Below, in pieces: positions 43,664-52,549 of a stretch of 64,000 nucleotides of DNA. A program made the position numbers and the translations under genes. This DNA is from GCA-001735895 sp964488685 (GTDB lineage Bacteria; Pseudomonadota; Gammaproteobacteria; GCA-001735895): NCBI GenBank assembly GCA_964488685.1, contig CAZAVY010000004.1:1-64000 (forward strand), given 5' to 3'. The notes under the pieces were generated by a model, which was not told the origin of the DNA, did not search any database, and saw only the letters and a list, made by a program, of their open reading frames with translations. Numbering within the stretch: position 1 is the first letter of the stretch; each line of letters begins with the position of its first letter.

Positions 43664-46051
43664 ATGATGAAAATTCTAACAGCGATGGTAATTCTGAGTA
43701 TCTCCGTGCTCTCCGCATGTGGCGGGGGCGGGGGCAGTGGTGGTGGAGGCGATAATGGTCTCAATACTGCTCCGGAAATTTCGGGTAAACCGAATGACGT
43801 GATACGAGCGAATGAGAATTTTAGCTTCACGCCACAAGTGACCGACCGGGATGGTGATCTGCTCACTTTCAGTGTTGAAAATCTGCCGCACTGGGCTTTT
43901 TTCGACGCTGGTAGCGGTAGCGTCAGTGGATTCCCTGATAAAACCCACTACGGCGCATACGACGATATCGTTATCAAGGTTTCGGATGGCGTTGTTTCGA
44001 CCCGGCTCAGCTTCTCGATCGACGTTCTGCCACCGCTATTAGATCGTGATAACTTCAGCACCGTTGGGACCATAAATCCAAACGCAAACGCGGATGGTTA
44101 TCAATCAACTGGCACCCTGGTGATGAATATCGACGGCGAGGAAAAGCGTTTCGAAGATTCGGATTTGCAGTTGAAATTCGATGCCGAGGGCAATCTCCTC
44201 GAAATGGTCGGTGAAACCATTATCCCGAAAAAAGTATCAGAACACATGTCGCTAGACGCCCAGGTTAAAACAACGGTTGGATATTTCAGTGGTGTGGATA
44301 TCAACGCCGACCCGGATATCGATATTCTACTCAAGGAAGAACAGTATTACTTTGTCTATTACTACGGGCAGAATCTGGATATTACGCTGAAGGATCGCGA
44401 TGGTTCCGGCGCGGAAAGTTCGTTGACGATTTCGACTCCGGCGAGTGGTAAAATTCTGTTCATTACCGATCCCAGCGATATTTTTTACTACTACTACGGT
44501 GAAATCCCTTTCGTCGGTACCGCTGGCAAGGGAGAGTCGGACAATGGTTTCATTCCGTTTGAGCCATCGCTGGACTACGAGGAGCTGGACAGCTTTGACG
44601 GTCATATTATTGAAACCGCATCGATGGGGATCGGGGTCAAAATATTCGACTTTTTCAATATTGCCGGCACCCGTGTCATGCGCCAACCTGATTTTGCCGA
44701 GATCTTTCTGGACGATCCTTTTTTCGAAGATGTGGCTAATAGCGCCAACAAAATCGAGTATAAGATGGGCATCAACGGCGACGCCGACTTCGCCTTCAGT
44801 ATTCTCGGCTTCGGCCTGTTCGAGTTCGACCTGACTGAAGTCAGTACCACCTTCGACGTCGGCTTTGATCGCCAGCATATGGCGATGCGCACCCGCACCG
44901 CACCTGATGTATCCTGGGTTCCGAGTACTTTCGCGTTTGTACCCAAAAGCGAAACCATCGGCGACTGGTTCATCGATGGCAGCGGCGACTTCGAAATCAA
45001 ACTGAGTTCGACTTTTGAAACCACGACCCCGGCGGCCAAGGTCGGCGGTAGTATGGCCATCACCCAGGATGAAGTTGTGTTGACCGGCACGATTGGCAAT
45101 GGTGGCAAACCACTCGGCGTCACCGCAACCTTCTTTGACACGGGTGTCGATGTGGTAGTCGATGTTTATGCCGATTTCGATATGGGCATTTCACAGACCG
45201 TAACCGCGGCCATGGACGACAAGATCGATGAATGGCACCAGGCCTTCGAAGATTTGCAGCAGGCGACCGCCGACTTCGAGCTTGAATTGAGCCTGAATGG
45301 GTTTCGTACCGCGATACCTGCGATCGTCAACGCGGTTATTCCGATTCTGGACGCCGTTCCGGGAACGGTTCGCACTGAAGTGGATAACGCAATCGTGAGC
45401 TATGTTGACAACTACGAAGTCTGTGTCCCCGTATTCGGCTGTTCTAATCCACTGGATCCCTTAATTGATCAGAATGCTCTCGGTAATTCAAAAGGTGAGA
45501 CAGCCAGAAGAGCAGCGGCGAATGCGATTGTGCCCTACAAGACCGCGTTGATCAATCTGAAAAATGCGGTCAACGCCTCTGACGACGTATTTCGCGCGGC
45601 AATCAAAGCGACCTTACAGGAGGTTTACAATCGTCGTACCTTCAGTACAACGATCAAGATCACCCATAGCTTTCCGCTCGGAATCGGCACCAAGACCCTG
45701 TACAACAAGACCACTACGAGGAACATAATCACTGGCCAAAACCTGACCAGGCTGAAGTTCGCGCTCGATAATGTCGACAATATCGAAACCTCCAGCTCAA
45801 TCATGATCAGCGCCGGACAATTCTATGATGCCCTTCCGGTAGAAGAGGCGATCAATACCGCGAAACAGGAAGTGGCCGATGGTCTGGCGCAAATCCCGAC
45901 CCTCGACGGGGTTGGCTATACCGTCGATAACGGAGTCTATAACGCCTACGCGATTCTTAACGGCAAACCCTTCAACGTTCAGTTTAACGTGCTCAGTCCC
46001 TCAGAGCTTGCGGCCGGTATCGGCAGGTTGATCGCTGATGGTCTGATCTGA
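43664..46051 (+). CDS. large lipoprotein with cadherin/Ig-like domain
   Basis: 795 residues; lipobox SVLSAC at about residue 19 followed by a Gly-rich linker (GGGGGSGGGG). GAGGATCAG precedes the ATG. Residues about 35-125 read as a putative Ig/cadherin-like domain (APEISGKPNDVIRANENFSF, DRDGDLLTFSVENLP, SDGVVSTRLSFSIDVLPP). The remaining ~650 residues are a beta-rich acidic region, then a helical segment (WHQAFEDLQQATADFELEL), with no family recognised. Probably an outer-membrane surface lipoprotein. Followed by a strong terminator. Confidence 0.75.
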   Translation: MMKILTAMVILSISVLSACGGGGGSGGGGDNGLNTAPEISGKPNDVIRANENFSFTPQVTDRDGDLLTFSVENLPHWAFFDAGSGSVSGFPDKTHYGAYDDIVIKVSDGVVSTRLSFSIDVLPPLLDRDNFSTVGTINPNANADGYQSTGTLVMNIDGEEKRFEDSDLQLKFDAEGNLLEMVGETIIPKKVSEHMSLDAQVKTTVGYFSGVDINADPDIDILLKEEQYYFVYYYGQNLDITLKDRDGSGAESSLTISTPASGKILFITDPSDIFYYYYGEIPFVGTAGKGESDNGFIPFEPSLDYEELDSFDGHIIETASMGIGVKIFDFFNIAGTRVMRQPDFAEIFLDDPFFEDVANSANKIEYKMGINGDADFAFSILGFGLFEFDLTEVSTTFDVGFDRQHMAMRTRTAPDVSWVPSTFAFVPKSETIGDWFIDGSGDFEIKLSSTFETTTPAAKVGGSMAITQDEVVLTGTIGNGGKPLGVTATFFDTGVDVVVDVYADFDMGISQTVTAAMDDKIDEWHQAFEDLQQATADFELELSLNGFRTAIPAIVNAVIPILDAVPGTVRTEVDNAIVSYVDNYEVCVPVFGCSNPLDPLIDQNALGNSKGETARRAAANAIVPYKTALINLKNAVNASDDVFRAAIKATLQEVYNRRTFSTTIKITHSFPLGIGTKTLYNKTTTRNIITGQNLTRLKFALDNVDNIETSSSIMISAGQFYDALPVEEAINTAKQEVADGLAQIPTLDGVGYTVDNGVYNAYAILNGKPFNVQFNVLSPSELAAGIGRLIADGLI

Positions 46052-46069
46052 TCTAACGGCAGCATTGTT

Positions 46070-46111
46070 CCCCGCCCGGTAACTGTCTCTCAAACCGGGC
46101 GGGGTTTTTTT
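46070..46111 (+). terminator. intrinsic terminator after lipoprotein gene
   Basis: An 11-bp G/C-rich stem, CCCCGCCCGGT (46070-46080) pairing with ACCGGGCGGGG (46094-46104), is followed by seven T residues (46105-46111). Located 19 bases after the stop, this is a canonical rho-independent terminator. Confidence 0.9.
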
Positions 46112-46210
46112 GTTCGCACTACCCCCCAGGATTTTTAACTTGGTCATCACCCAACACGAATGCAATAATGACGCCAGGAATGGCGTTGCCTTTTTAAGCT
46201 CAGAACCATC

Positions 46211-46303
46211 GTCATCCCGGGCCTGACCCGGGATCCAGCGAGGCGGGAATGACCAATTTACCGGATCCCGGCGGTCCGAGGTATCGGTCAAGCCCGGGAT
46301 GAC
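46211..46303. repeat. GGATCCCGG/CCGGGATGAC palindromic repeat
   Basis: GTCATCCCGGGCCTGACCCG.. at 46211 and GTCAAGCCCGGGATGAC at 46287-46303 form an inverted pair around GC-rich sequence; related units occur at 62960-62985 and 7866-7890. This is a common type of dispersed intergenic repeat in proteobacteria. No coding potential. Confidence 0.6.
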
Positions 46304-46379
46304 GATTGTTATCGGCATAAGGCCGTGCCAATCGTGTCACTGGTACCAATCGACACCGACAATTAATATACGAAAACCA

Positions 46380-47102
46380 ATGAAGTTATCCGATTTCAAG
46401 ATGCTGAGCTTCGATACCTACGGTACCCTGATCGACTGGGAGTCAGGGATATACAACGCGCTCGAACCATTACTCGATAAACTTCCGCTTAAACTGAGTC
46501 GCGATGAAGTACTCGAATTGTTCGGCGAGTTTGAACTGCAGCAGGAATCAGATACTCCGAGGCAAATTTACAGTGCATTGCTGGCAGACGTCGCCCGGTC
46601 GATTGCAAAAAAATGGCAAATCAAGGTTAGCGATGAAGAGGCCGCTACTTTCGGGCGCTCGGTCAAGCATTGGCCCGCGTTTACGGACTCGGCGGCCAGC
46701 CTAAAGTATCTACGCCAACATTACCTGATGGCGACCCTAACCAATTGCGATCGCATCAGCTACCTGGGCAGTAACGCACGGCTCGAGATCGAGTGGGACG
46801 GAATTTATACCGCCCAGGATATCGGTTGCTATAAACCACAGCTGCGTAATTTCGAATACATGTTCGAACGGGCCCGGCGGGATCTCGGTATTCTGCCTCA
46901 CGAAATTCTGCATGTGGCACAGTCCCTGACCCATGACATGGTACCCGCTACCCGCATGGGGATGACCAAAGTCTGGATCAATCGCCGACACCATGGCGAG
47001 GGGCTGGGCGCGACCGCCCCGCCCCAGGGGGATTACAGCATCGAGTGGGAATTCAACAGCATGTCCGATTTTGTCTCTGCCCACCAAAGCGAGGTTGGTT
47101 AG
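46380..47102 (+). CDS. haloacid dehalogenase type II
   Basis: HAD-superfamily hydrolase, 240 residues, start at ATG 46380 before KLSDFKMLSFDTYGTLIDWE; the Asp in FDTYGT is the nucleophile. Later motifs are ATLTNCD (motif II), a lysine in YKPQLRNFEYM (motif III) and HEILHVAQSLTHDMVPA (motif IV region). The layout matches L-2-haloacid dehalogenases, though the family includes phosphatases of other substrates. Monocistronic. Confidence 0.8.
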   Translation: MKLSDFKMLSFDTYGTLIDWESGIYNALEPLLDKLPLKLSRDEVLELFGEFELQQESDTPRQIYSALLADVARSIAKKWQIKVSDEEAATFGRSVKHWPAFTDSAASLKYLRQHYLMATLTNCDRISYLGSNARLEIEWDGIYTAQDIGCYKPQLRNFEYMFERARRDLGILPHEILHVAQSLTHDMVPATRMGMTKVWINRRHHGEGLGATAPPQGDYSIEWEFNSMSDFVSAHQSEVG

Positions 47103-47481
47103 GGTAGGTCAGCATCGTTTCCCCAGCCCAAATCGCGCATTTTCGCGACACCTGCACAGTAACGGCCACAAGGTCAATTAAATCCGTAATTTTTTGATAT
47201 TGGGGTAAACCACTCGCCGGCAGATCAGATGGATTCTGATTTGCCCGATTTTGTGTTCGAAGGTAGTGATCAAGACCTAATTCTTATGTACCGCAGAACA
47301 GCGGATACTTCAAAATCCCCTAATTACTCCCGGAAAATCGAACGGCATTTTTTGTAAATTCCCTCTGTTTTGGGAATTTTATAAATCTTTTTCAAGTTTT
47401 TTTCATATAGACGGAACAATTTTCGCTGTTCGACGTTCTAGTAAGTATGAGAAAAAATGCGGATCTATTCTAAACCCGAAC
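47103..47481. other. AT-rich intergenic region
   Basis: About 380 bases between the haloacid dehalogenase gene and the palindromic element. No open frame with a protein-like composition and no RNA gene were seen. The AT-rich part around 47340-47460 may contain promoters but no clear consensus was found. Confidence 0.5.
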
Positions 47482-47648
47482 ATTCGAACATTATCATATA
47501 CGTGCTCGCGCCCTTGCTTGATCTTTAGTTTCCTCAGGTAAATTTCCGCAGTCGGCCGGATTCATCGGTCCGACACTTGTTCGGAAAACCTCCCGAGAAA
47601 ACTAAGCCCTGTGAAATCATCGCGGTGGTTCATGAAATGTCCGGGCTA
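47482..47648 (-). repeat. MITE-like palindromic element, copy 2
   Basis: The reverse complement of this segment aligns along its whole length with 18512-18678: the terminal AGCCCGGACATTTCATGAA, the stem TTAGTTTTCTCGGGAGGTTT, the central GTGTCGGACCGATGAATCCG and the ending GATCAAGCAAGGGCGCGAGC are shared with few changes. Here the inner stem is less perfect. It lies about 60 bases before the intact ECF sigma gene. No target-site duplication could be identified by eye. Confidence 0.8.
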
Positions 47649-47711
47649 AGCAGTGAATACGAAATTAATGGCCTTCATGATACGGCATGCTGAATGAAAT
47701 TGTTTTAATCA

Positions 47712-48353
47712 ATGAACGGTAAGCTGCGAACCAACAGCTGTATCGATGCGAGACAGACACGTAGCGCGTTCGAAGCGATGCTACGCCCATGTTTTGACTC
47801 ATTATATCGAACTGCCCTGCGGATGTGTGGTGATCACATGAATGCTCAGGATATTGTTCAGGAAACCTGCCTAAAGGCATATAAGGGGTTTAGTAGCTAT
47901 CAATATGACACAAATTTTAAAGCCTGGATTTTTCGAATTTTGAAGAATCACTGTATTGACAGCCACCGCAAAAGTATGCGTTCCCCAAAGGTTGAACTGA
48001 ACGAAGACTTTCCGGACATGGCCGGGCATACGGATAAGCAGTATTCGCAGTATGAATTACAGGGAGCTGAATTGCATTTGTTAAACAAATCATTCCGAGC
48101 TGAAGCGTTACACGCTATGCGCGAGCTTTCGCCGGATATCCGCATCGTCGTAATCCTCGCCTTACTGGAAGAAATATCCTATCAGGAAATTGCCGAAGTT
48201 GTGGGTTGCCCGATCGGTACCGTGCGTTCACGCGTTAGCCGTGGCAGGGGATATTTAAAGGAGTCGCTCAAGGATTACAATCCCGAAAGCGCAAAAACCG
48301 ACCATAAAGTCACCGAGGCGGTGGCTTCGAAGGGTCAAAAGGTTGCCGGGTAA
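47712..48353 (+). CDS. ECF RNA polymerase sigma factor
   Basis: 213 residues. Region 2: LYRTALRMCGDHMNAQDIVQ and ETCLKAYKGF, then FKAWIFRILKNHCIDSHRK; region 4: LSPDIRIVVILALLEEISYQ followed by EIAEVVGCPIGTVRSRVSRG (helix-turn-helix). The layout is a typical group 4 sigma factor. It is followed 26 bases later by a zinc-finger anti-sigma gene, so its activity is likely held in check at the membrane. Targets are not known; the adjacent Mo-enzyme operon and the related cytochrome module are candidates. Confidence 0.9.
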   Translation: MNGKLRTNSCIDARQTRSAFEAMLRPCFDSLYRTALRMCGDHMNAQDIVQETCLKAYKGFSSYQYDTNFKAWIFRILKNHCIDSHRKSMRSPKVELNEDFPDMAGHTDKQYSQYELQGAELHLLNKSFRAEALHAMRELSPDIRIVVILALLEEISYQEIAEVVGCPIGTVRSRVSRGRGYLKESLKDYNPESAKTDHKVTEAVASKGQKVAG

Positions 48354-48379
48354 CTGTAGATATAGCGTAAATAAAAGTC

Positions 48380-49249
48380 ATGAAGAATCATCAAAAAGAC
48401 AGTGTAAATAATTGCCGGGAAGCCCGGGAAGCCATCTCGGCACGACTGGATTGCGAGTTGGACAAAGAACAAACGTCACGACTTGAAAGTCACATTCAAG
48501 AATGTGAAGCATGTAGACGTCACCTCCAGTGTTTGGAAGCGTTAAATCAAACATTAAAAACGGAGTTATCCGAACCACAGGATACCACCGCCTTATGGGC
48601 GCGAGTTAGTCGTGCTATCGATGTCGACTATGACCAGACCCACAATGAACAGCCTATATTGCCACCGACTGTTCAGCTGCCGACCAATCTGCCGCGGCGT
48701 AACATCCTGTCGATGGCGGTTGCAGCTGGAGTGGTGTTGTCGACTGGAGGCCTGGTGTTGCATTACGCCACAACCGATCAGTCGGGAGAAGTGAATCTGG
48801 AAATCGTAAACGATTTTCTAACCTATCGCATCAGTGGCAAAAAACAGGATATTTTGGGTGAAAACGTCGACCTGGTGACGGGTTGGCTGGCAACACGCGT
48901 TGATTTTGAAATACCGGTCAAATCAGCCGAATCTGCCGGTTTCGTGCTCACTGGCGGTCGCCTTTGTTCCTTTTTAAACCGACGTCTGGTTGCATTGCAA
49001 TACCGTCAGGGAGATCACGCATTGTCGTTTTATATCATGATCGCAACCGATCTCGACCTTCCTGAAAGCGGAACTCACAAGATTGGAAATCGTTGGGTAT
49101 CTGCGGCGTCGTTGAAGGGATTGACGAACGTAATCTGGCAATCGGAAGGACTGGTTTTTGCCGCGGTATCTGACCTGGATAAGCCGCAAGTGTTTGATTT
49201 TATTGCACAACAGATCGGCAATGGGCATTCCGGTCCGGACACGGTTTAG
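48380..49249 (+). CDS. membrane anti-sigma factor
   Basis: 289 residues. Amino-terminal zinc-finger anti-sigma domain with HIQECEACRRHL (HxxxCxxC), a linker, one TM helix (ILSMAVAAGVVLSTGGLVLHY) and a periplasmic sensor domain. Partner of the preceding sigma factor, which it would sequester until a periplasmic signal is received. A frameshifted homologue is at 19076. The periplasmic domain contains two cysteines at best (GRLCSFL), so a redox signal is not evident. Confidence 0.85.
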   Translation: MKNHQKDSVNNCREAREAISARLDCELDKEQTSRLESHIQECEACRRHLQCLEALNQTLKTELSEPQDTTALWARVSRAIDVDYDQTHNEQPILPPTVQLPTNLPRRNILSMAVAAGVVLSTGGLVLHYATTDQSGEVNLEIVNDFLTYRISGKKQDILGENVDLVTGWLATRVDFEIPVKSAESAGFVLTGGRLCSFLNRRLVALQYRQGDHALSFYIMIATDLDLPESGTHKIGNRWVSAASLKGLTNVIWQSEGLVFAAVSDLDKPQVFDFIAQQIGNGHSGPDTV

Positions 49250-49289
49250 AAAGACTTGTAAACAATAACACCACCGGAGGATCGAAAAT

Positions 49290-49859
49290 ATGACCGATGA
49301 AAACAATCAGGAAAATCCCAAGGGCTTGCCTTCGTGCATGCAACGTCGCGACCTGCTAAAGGCCAGCGCTGTCGGCGCGACAGTAGCTGTGGTTGGTCCG
49401 AATCTGGCATTCGGGGCTACGCCTGGCGATGTCAAGGGCGCTTATCCGCGCCTGCCGGTGATTGATATTGGCAAGCTGAAAGAAGGTGAACCGGTTGCAT
49501 TCAATTTTCCGCTGGAAGAGCAACCAAATATGATCGTCAAATTAGGTGAACCGGCACAAGGTGGAGTCGGACCGGACAATGATATTGTCGCCTTTAGCGT
49601 ACTTTGTACGCATATGGGCGGTAGCTTGCGCGGGCGTTATCAACACGACTCCAAAGCCATGGGGCCTTGTCCATTTCATTTTTCCACGTTTGATTTGACC
49701 AAAGGCGGCACGCCGGTTCACGCCAGTGCTACGCAGAATCTTCCCCAAGTCCAACTGGTCGCCGAAGATAGTCAAATTTTCGCGGTCGGCATGCAAGGTC
49801 TAATTTATGGTTACCGGGACAATTTGCTGGATGGCAATCCGGTAGTTCGCAGGGCGTAG
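49290..49859 (+). CDS. Rieske subunit of arsenite-oxidase-like enzyme
   Basis: Small subunit (AioB/IdrB-like), 189 residues. A Tat signal MQRRDLLKASAVGATVAVVG leads export of the folded complex. The Rieske [2Fe-2S] ligands are C106 and H108 (CTHMGG) and C127 and H130 (CPFHFSTFD). The extra disulfide cysteines of high-potential Rieske proteins (CTHxGC ... CxCH) are replaced by Gly and Phe. GGAGG ribosome site. Works with the molybdopterin subunit encoded 50 bases downstream, passing electrons to a cytochrome or copper protein. Confidence 0.85.
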   Translation: MTDENNQENPKGLPSCMQRRDLLKASAVGATVAVVGPNLAFGATPGDVKGAYPRLPVIDIGKLKEGEPVAFNFPLEEQPNMIVKLGEPAQGGVGPDNDIVAFSVLCTHMGGSLRGRYQHDSKAMGPCPFHFSTFDLTKGGTPVHASATQNLPQVQLVAEDSQIFAVGMQGLIYGYRDNLLDGNPVVRRA

Positions 49860-49909
49860 CACCGGATCTTGATCCGATAAGATAACTTTAAGAGGAGAAA
49901 AAATAAATC

Positions 49910-52534
49910 ATGTCTAACAAAAAACATTTGAACCGTCGCGAATTTCTGATGGCTGCGCGTAGTCCTTCCATCGACTACGGCGTCTACGAGCCTTCCTCGG
50001 AAACAGTTCCCATACCTCCGGCACATGCCGAAGTTCACACTACCGCCTGTGACTACTGTATTGTTGGCTGCGGTTACAAAGCCTATACCTGGCCGGTGGT
50101 AGGTATGGATGGTGGTTCGAAGGCAGGTCAAAATGCCTTCCACCAGGACTTCCCGATCAAGGCAGCGGAAGGTAACTGGGTGAGCCCGAACATGCACAAT
50201 GTGGTGCGTAAAGATGGCAAACTCCACCATGTGGTGGTGGTGCCGGACGGTGAGTCCGCGGTTAATCGCAAAGGTAATCATTCGGTACGTGGCGGCAAAA
50301 TAGCCCAGAAAGCCTACAGCCCGAGCAAACCTACTGCGGATCGCCTGCAAGCCCCTTTGCTCAGGGTCAACGATAGCTTACAGCCAATCTCCTGGGATGA
50401 TGCGACCACGATTGTCGCCGAACTCTCGCGTTATGCCATCGATAAGGATGGTCCGAATGCGTTTGGCATGCGTTACTATTCTTATCAATTCTGGGAAAAT
50501 ACCTATGCATTCTCGAAGCTGATTTACAAGGATATCGGTACCGCAATCGGTGCCGAACATGACAAACCCACCGGCAAAAACGATGCCGTTGGACTCGACG
50601 ATAGTGGCGTCGACGGATTTTCAACTTCTTATTCTGATTTTAAACTAGCCGATGTGATCTTCATGTCGGGTTTCGACCCTTACGAAAACCAAACGATTCT
50701 ATTCACCGAGTGGATAGCACCCGGAGGCGCCAAAATCATCTTCGTCAACCCTCGAAAGAGTCCGACGGCTGTTTACGCCGAACGTAATGGTGGCCTGCAT
50801 TTACAGGTACAACCGAATACGGACACAGTGCTTAACAATGCGATCCAGCGTTACATTCTGGAACAAGGCTGGGAAGACCGGGAATGGATCGAACGCAGCA
50901 CCGCGAGTCGTGAAGAAATCATGATGGAAAAGAAAGGCGGTGGCTGGCGTCGGAGAACCTTCGGTCAGACTTTCGAAGAGCATAAAGCCTGGTTATTGTC
51001 CGACGATACCTACACGCTTGATAATGCGGAAAAGATCACCTGGGTACCGAAAGCGAAAATTATAAGAGCCGCCCGGATGATGGCAAGGCCACGCGGTAAG
51101 CTGCTTCCAAAAACTACTGTGATGCTGGAGAAAGGTAACTATTGGTCATTCAACTATCCGGCAAGCGCCTCTTTATCATCGCTCGGTTTATTGTGTGGCG
51201 CGGGTAGTCGTCCCGGTCATAATATGTGCCGGGCAGGTGGCCACCAACGCGGTGGTATGAAACTTAAGGGTTATCCATTGAGTAAATCCTGGGTTGAATC
51301 GAAACATGGTCGCAAAGGCGAACCCGCCCCGATACCGGTCAATTTCGACAAATACGCCATGTCGGGCAAGCTCAAGGTGTGCTATATCCTCGGCACCACC
51401 TGGCTAGATTCGATAAATGCAGGTCAGTCGATCCGACTCAAGCTCGGCGAACTAACCCGCAAGCATCCGGTGCAACCCGATAGCCTGCACACCGAAATAT
51501 TTATCAAAGCACTTAAGAAACGTATGGATCAGGGAGGCATGTTCCTGATTCAACAGGACATCTACCCGAATACGTTAACCGACTTTGCGGATATCGTGCT
51601 ACCGGCTGCGACCTGGGGCGAAGTGGACTTTACCCGTGCGCAAGGCGAGCGTCGTTTAAGAATGTATTCCCGGTTTTACGATCCACCGGGGGAAGCCAAA
51701 CCGGACTGGTGGATTCTTGCCCAGATAGCCAAAAAAATGGGTTACGAAGGATGGGATTACCAGGAATCAAACGATATCTTTGAAGAAGCCGCGAAGAAAT
51801 CTAAAGGCGGTAAATACGATTTCTTTCATGTTGTCGAGGAAGCCAGAAAAGCGGGCAAGAAAGGCCACGAATTTTTACGCGAAATGAGTACCACCGGCAT
51901 TCAGCTACCCGCGCGAATCGTCGACGGCAAGCTAGTTGGCACCAAACGTTTGCACGACGAAACCTTTCCCGAATCCGAGAAGAGTACCGCATCGAAAGTG
52001 GTTTATAAATTTAAAACCAAGAGCGGCAAAGCCATCTTCATGAAGGGTGACTGGGATCTGGTCAAAGATACTTTTGAGTTGTTCCGACCCAAAGGCGAAG
52101 AACTTTGGGTGTCAAACGGGCGCATTAATCACCTCTGGCAATCGATGTTCGACGATACGCGACAAAGCTTTGTCAAACAGCGCTACCCATCGAATTTCCT
52201 CATGATCAACCCGGTTGATGCCAAAAAACGCGGTATCGAAAGCGGCGATCTGGTGGCCGTCGAGAACGACCAGGTACTCAATCAGCTCGGCGAAGTAACC
52301 CGCGGGGTGATTTCACTGGTTGCCTATGTGACCGACGAAGTTGGATTAGGAGTTACCTATACTTATGCATTCTATCCAGGACAGTCCGCCGATTCGATTG
52401 TACCGGCAGTAACCGATCCGGTTACAGGTGTTTACAATTACAAAATCGGCAAGGGTATGGTACGTAAAACTGGCGAAACCCCACTCAAGAAATTAGAGGG
52501 CAGTATGTCGTTTATTCCAAGAACCGTCGGTTAA
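49910..52534 (+). CDS. molybdopterin subunit, AioA/IdrA-type oxidoreductase
   Basis: Catalytic subunit of the DMSO reductase superfamily, 874 residues. C47, C50 and C54 (CDYCIVGC) with no fourth cysteine fit a [3Fe-4S] cluster as in arsenite oxidase. Bis-MGD contact regions include NHSVRGGKIAQKAYSP, CRAGGHQRGG (R441, H445) and WVSNGRINHLWQS. Of the four arsenite-contact residues known for AioA, Glu (E196), Arg and His appear conserved, but the segment RYYSYQFWENT has Tyr where AioA has His in its HGGAGGGFENT. Substrate therefore open: arsenite, iodate or another oxyanion. The leader NRREFLMAAR resembles a vestigial twin-arginine motif without a hydrophobic core. Confidence 0.85.
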   Translation: MSNKKHLNRREFLMAARSPSIDYGVYEPSSETVPIPPAHAEVHTTACDYCIVGCGYKAYTWPVVGMDGGSKAGQNAFHQDFPIKAAEGNWVSPNMHNVVRKDGKLHHVVVVPDGESAVNRKGNHSVRGGKIAQKAYSPSKPTADRLQAPLLRVNDSLQPISWDDATTIVAELSRYAIDKDGPNAFGMRYYSYQFWENTYAFSKLIYKDIGTAIGAEHDKPTGKNDAVGLDDSGVDGFSTSYSDFKLADVIFMSGFDPYENQTILFTEWIAPGGAKIIFVNPRKSPTAVYAERNGGLHLQVQPNTDTVLNNAIQRYILEQGWEDREWIERSTASREEIMMEKKGGGWRRRTFGQTFEEHKAWLLSDDTYTLDNAEKITWVPKAKIIRAARMMARPRGKLLPKTTVMLEKGNYWSFNYPASASLSSLGLLCGAGSRPGHNMCRAGGHQRGGMKLKGYPLSKSWVESKHGRKGEPAPIPVNFDKYAMSGKLKVCYILGTTWLDSINAGQSIRLKLGELTRKHPVQPDSLHTEIFIKALKKRMDQGGMFLIQQDIYPNTLTDFADIVLPAATWGEVDFTRAQGERRLRMYSRFYDPPGEAKPDWWILAQIAKKMGYEGWDYQESNDIFEEAAKKSKGGKYDFFHVVEEARKAGKKGHEFLREMSTTGIQLPARIVDGKLVGTKRLHDETFPESEKSTASKVVYKFKTKSGKAIFMKGDWDLVKDTFELFRPKGEELWVSNGRINHLWQSMFDDTRQSFVKQRYPSNFLMINPVDAKKRGIESGDLVAVENDQVLNQLGEVTRGVISLVAYVTDEVGLGVTYTYAFYPGQSADSIVPAVTDPVTGVYNYKIGKGMVRKTGETPLKKLEGSMSFIPRTVG

Positions 52535-52549
52535 GGCAGGAGGAGACCC

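Noticed and set aside
44327..44878. 183-codon minus frame opposite the lipoprotein gene
   Set aside because: Antisense shadow with atypical composition; the plus-strand gene has lipobox, start site and terminator.
49290..52534. Direct annotation as arsenite oxidase aioBA
   Set aside because: One expected substrate-contact residue differs and the sequence departs from canonical AioA in several segments, so only family membership is claimed.
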